Under the pieces are notes generated by a model, which saw only the letters and a list, made by a program, of their open reading frames with translations, made no database searches and was not told the origin of the DNA. A stretch of 43,106 nucleotides of DNA, taken from Oscillospiraceae bacterium. Its GTDB lineage: Bacteria > Bacillota > Clostridia > Oscillospirales > Oscillospiraceae. Below are positions 40,778 through 43,106 of this stretch, in pieces. Made by a program: the position numbers and the translations under genes. The DNA is taken from positions 1 to 43,106 of the forward strand of contig JAFVCD010000021.1 in NCBI GenBank assembly GCA_017479425.1, read 5' to 3'. The first letter of the stretch is position 1. Each line of letters opens with the position of its first letter.

Positions 40778-41884
40778 ATGAAGAAAATTGTCTGCGCGGC
40801 GCTTGCCGCCGCTCTTATCCTTGCCCTCTGCGCCGGCTGCGCCGGAGGCAAGACCCGCACGCTGAACGTCTACAACTGGGGCGAATACATCTCCGACGGA
40901 AGTGAGGACACCTACGACACCATCGCCGAGTTCAAATCCTGGTACGAGGAGACCTACAACGAGAAGATCATTGTAAACTACGATACCTTCCAGTCCAATG
41001 AGGATATGTACGCCAAGCTCTCCGCCGGCGCCGTCAGCTATGACGTCGTTATCCCCTCCGACTATATGATCGCCCGCATGGCGGCTGAGAATATGCTCCT
41101 TCCGCTCGATTTCAAGAACATCCCGAACTACTCCTATATCGACGATAACTTCAAGGGCCTCTACTACGATCCCGACAACGCCTACTCCGTTCCCTATGCT
41201 TACGGTATCGTCGGAGTTATCTACAATGCCAACGAGGTCGACGAAGCCGACGCCAAGGGCTGGGATCTCATGTGGAACGAGAAGTATTCCGGCAGGATCC
41301 TCCAGTACAACAACCCGCGCGACGCCTTCGGAACCGCGATGTACAAGCTCGGTCTTGACGTAAACACCACCGATAAGGCTCAGTGGGATCTCGCCTACAG
41401 CGAGCTTATGACCCAGCGTCCGATGCTCTACGGTCAGGTCATGGACGAGATCTACAACATGATGGAGTCCGGCGAGGCCGCCATCGGCTCCTACTATGCC
41501 GGCGATTACTTCACGATGGTCGACGCTCAGGCTGACACCGTAGATCTCCAGTTCTATTATCCCGACCCCACCAACTACTACATCGACGCGATGTGCATCC
41601 CCTCCTGCTGTCAGGATAAGGAGCTCGCTGAGATTTTCATCAACTTCATGCTCTCCCGTGACGCCGCGGTCGCCAATGCGGAGTACACCTATTACGCCTC
41701 CCCGAATAAGCTCGTTTACACCGACGAGGAATATCTCGACGATCTCGGTGAGGACACCATTGCGATCCTCTATCCCGAGACTGAGGACTTCGCGGCCTCC
41801 TACAACGCATACGCATACCGCAATCTGAGCCCCGAAACTCTTGACTATATAAACACCCTCTGGGAAAATGTAAAAATCAACTAA
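40778..41884 (+). CDS. potD: Polyamine-binding lipoprotein PotD
   Basis: 368 residues. A lipoprotein signal peptide (KKIVCAALAAALILALCAGC) ends in a lipobox-like CAGC with the lipid-attached cysteine at about 21. The mature protein begins TLNVYNWGEYISDGS, the standard PotD/PotF start, and carries SYDVVIPSDYMI and YYDPDNAYSVPYAYGIVGVIYN. It captures spermidine or putrescine outside the cell; a YYAGDYFTM segment could form part of the pocket. Specificity cannot be told by eye. Confidence 0.95.
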   Translation: MKKIVCAALAAALILALCAGCAGGKTRTLNVYNWGEYISDGSEDTYDTIAEFKSWYEETYNEKIIVNYDTFQSNEDMYAKLSAGAVSYDVVIPSDYMIARMAAENMLLPLDFKNIPNYSYIDDNFKGLYYDPDNAYSVPYAYGIVGVIYNANEVDEADAKGWDLMWNEKYSGRILQYNNPRDAFGTAMYKLGLDVNTTDKAQWDLAYSELMTQRPMLYGQVMDEIYNMMESGEAAIGSYYAGDYFTMVDAQADTVDLQFYYPDPTNYYIDAMCIPSCCQDKELAEIFINFMLSRDAAVANAEYTYYASPNKLVYTDEEYLDDLGEDTIAILYPETEDFAASYNAYAYRNLSPETLDYINTLWENVKIN

Positions 41885-41889
41885 ATATC

Positions 41890-41918
41890 TTGTTTTCCAA
41901 TTAACAATCAATTATAAT
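41890..41918 (+). promoter_or_regulatory. Candidate sigma-A promoter of pfkA
   Basis: TTGTTT (41890-41895), a 17-base spacer and a perfect TATAAT (41913-41918). The -10 overlaps the first bases of the potD terminator stem, so the transcript would start inside the hairpin near 41925. The -35 is weak (three of six matches). Confidence 0.55.
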
Positions 41919-41946
41919 GGAGTCGGACGATCAGTCCGGCTCCATT
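41916..41946 (+). terminator. Terminator of potABCD
   Basis: A 13-base-pair stem (41916-41928 and 41934-41946) with one G-U pair and a 5-base loop, followed by T-rich sequence ending at 41949. It lies 32 bases after the potD stop. Confidence 0.9.
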
Positions 41947-41979
41947 TTTATTCAATTCACCTTTCAGGGGGTAAAAAAT

Positions 41980-42969
41980 ATGGAAAAGCAGTTTAAAAGG
42001 ATCGGAGTTCTCACCTCCGGCGGCGACGCGCCAGGTATGAACGCCGCAGTTCGCGCAGTAGTCAGAACAGCGCTCTCCCGCGGCATTGAGGTAGTCGGTA
42101 TTCGCAGAGGCTGGGCAGGTCTTATCTCCGCAGATTTCGTAATGCTGAACGCCTCAAGCGTAGGTCACATTCTCTCCTCCGGCGGCACTATGCTCTACAC
42201 CGCGAGAAGCGATGAGTTTGTCACCGAAAAGGGGCAGGAAAAGGCTGTTGCCACCTGCAAGATGCTCGGCATTGAGGGCATTGTAGCCATCGGCGGTGAC
42301 GGAACCTTCCGCGGCGCGCTCGATCTCAGCCGAAAAGGCATCCCCGTGGTCGGCGTTCCCGCGACCATCGACAACGACGTAGGATGCACGAACTACACCA
42401 TCGGCTTTGATACCGCCTGCAACACCGCCATTGAGTGCATTGACCGCCTGCGCGACACAATGCAGAGCCACGAGCGATGCTCAGTAGTCGAGGTTATGGG
42501 CCGCAACGCCGGCTTCCTCGCGCTCTACGTCGGTATCGCCGTCGGCGCCACCGCAGTTCTCGTTCCCGAGCACGAGCTTGACTTCCAGCGTGACGTTGTC
42601 GAGCGCATTCAGGACAGCCGTCTTGCCGGCAACACTCATTTTATGATAGTCGTAGCCGAGGGAGTCGGCAGTGCCTTTGATATAGGCAAGAAGATCCATG
42701 AAGCGGTCGGTATAGAGCCGCGTGTGACCGTTCTCGGACATATCCAGCGCGGCGGCGCTCCCACAGCGCGCGACCGCGAGACCGCGACGAGAATGGGCTA
42801 CTATGCAGTCCGCGCCTTCTCAGAGGGCCGTTCCAATTTGATCATCGGCACTCAGGAGGGCGGCATCGTCGAAATTCCCATAGAGCAGGCTCTTCAGATG
42901 AAAAAGCACCTTCAGATGGAGCGCTATGAGATCATGGAGTCCATGCAGATCGGTCTCGGAGCAAAATAA
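41980..42969 (+). CDS. pfkA: ATP-dependent 6-phosphofructokinase
   Basis: 329 residues from the ATG at 41980-41982, with AGGGGG 8 bases upstream; an earlier in-frame ATG lies at the terminator and is rejected. It catalyses the committed step of glycolysis. LTSGGDAPGMNAAVRAV, GGDGTFRGAL (the glycine of GGDG marks the ATP-using type; PPi enzymes have aspartate), PATIDNDVGCTNYTIGFDTACN and MGRNAGFLALY are present. The C-terminus GHIQRGGAPTARDRETATRMG is conserved. It appears to be a single-gene transcript. Confidence 0.97.
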   Translation: MEKQFKRIGVLTSGGDAPGMNAAVRAVVRTALSRGIEVVGIRRGWAGLISADFVMLNASSVGHILSSGGTMLYTARSDEFVTEKGQEKAVATCKMLGIEGIVAIGGDGTFRGALDLSRKGIPVVGVPATIDNDVGCTNYTIGFDTACNTAIECIDRLRDTMQSHERCSVVEVMGRNAGFLALYVGIAVGATAVLVPEHELDFQRDVVERIQDSRLAGNTHFMIVVAEGVGSAFDIGKKIHEAVGIEPRVTVLGHIQRGGAPTARDRETATRMGYYAVRAFSEGRSNLIIGTQEGGIVEIPIEQALQMKKHLQMERYEIMESMQIGLGAK

Positions 42970-43001
42970 TACTAAACCTTAATAGAAACCTGACAGTCCT
43001 T

Positions 43002-43097
43002 CTGGCAGAAATTGCGCCATACTGCGTTAGCCCCCTTGACCATATATATCCATTATGCTCTGCGGGGTCTGCCTTGTCTGGCACAATTTCTGCTCAG
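43002..43097. repeat. Palindromic repeat-like element
   Basis: Left arm 43002-43019 and right arm 43079-43097 contain GCAGAAATTG(C/T)GCCA in inverted orientation, 15 bases with one mismatch, plus outer CTGG/CTGAG bases. The 59-base centre includes a CCATATATATCC stretch and G-rich/C-rich blocks but no gene. It resembles a small dispersed palindrome (REP-like, or a small non-autonomous element). It follows pfkA by 32 bases and could also act as a terminator, although no long U-tract follows. Confidence 0.6.
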
Positions 43098-43106
43098 AAT
43101 TACAAG

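Noticed and set aside
40634-41911. Minus-strand open frame of 425 codons opposite potD
   Set aside because: Antisense shadow of potC and potD; low complexity with Val/Gly/Asp repeats and no start signal.
1-43106. CRISPR array, tRNA, rRNA or prophage
   Set aside because: No regularly spaced direct repeats, cloverleaf sequences, rRNA-like blocks or phage genes were seen.

Overview
The window is a chromosomal backbone segment from a Gram-positive Clostridia-type bacterium, most like the Oscillospiraceae/Ruminococcaceae gut lineages. I infer this from the gene content: an IspH–ribosomal S1 fusion, a RemA-like DUF370 protein, a sporulation-type YtfJ/GerW protein, c-di-AMP genes, a PASTA kinase/PP2C pair, ScpA/ScpB, and Firmicutes gene order. 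The sequence is fairly G+C rich with strong Shine-Dalgarno sequences and near-consensus sigma-A promoters. Gene density is very high. No stretch over 300 bases lacks a gene. I see no tRNA, rRNA, CRISPR array or prophage. Mobile-type sequence is limited to the two edges.

Layout. 1-158: the first 23 codons of a probable transposase on the minus strand, preceded by a long inverted repeat. 159-13635, minus: one 14-gene operon read from a promoter at about 13.7 kb, in the order cdaA, cdaR, yicC, remA-like, gmk, rpoZ, priA, def, fmt, rsmB, rlmN, prpC, prkC, rsgA. It links c-di-AMP synthesis to nucleotide supply, transcription, replication restart, N-terminal formylation and deformylation, rRNA modification and Ser/Thr phosphorylation. 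13742-15090, minus: a PLP cysteine desulfurase and a DUF3343 putative Se/S carrier. 15155-16368, minus: ispD-ispF. 16466-21328, minus: a MurR/RpiR regulator, a flavoprotein–cytidylate kinase fusion and an IspH–S1 fusion. 21472-31619, minus: an 11-gene proteostasis and chromosome-segregation operon (tig, clpP, clpX, lon, engB, a site-2 protease, scpA, scpB, a DUF2953 gene, ytfJ, rluB). 31691-36279, minus: lepB, rbgA, rnhB, yraN, thrC and a metallophosphoesterase. 36378-36719, minus: rplS. The strand then switches. On plus lie an RluA-type pseudouridine synthase (36893-37837), a polyamine transporter operon potABCD (37940-41884) and pfkA (41980-42969). The window ends with a palindromic repeat-like element.

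Most likely unusual biology. (1) Two neighbouring genes are in-frame fusions (flavoprotein–Cmk and IspH–S1), and each keeps a Shine-Dalgarno sequence plus ATG at the domain junction, so each may yield both a fused and a free C-terminal protein. (2) At several operon borders the terminator of one operon is physically merged with the promoter of the next. The clearest case has the terminator stem overlapping the -35 and filling most of the -35/-10 spacer (13688-13726). (3) The probable transposase has its ribosome-binding site inside a 22-base-arm hairpin, the arrangement expected to silence it on read-through transcripts. (4) A palindrome of about 96 bases sits at the right edge. I do not see a wholly new multi-gene defence or biosynthetic system; the genes themselves are conserved core functions.
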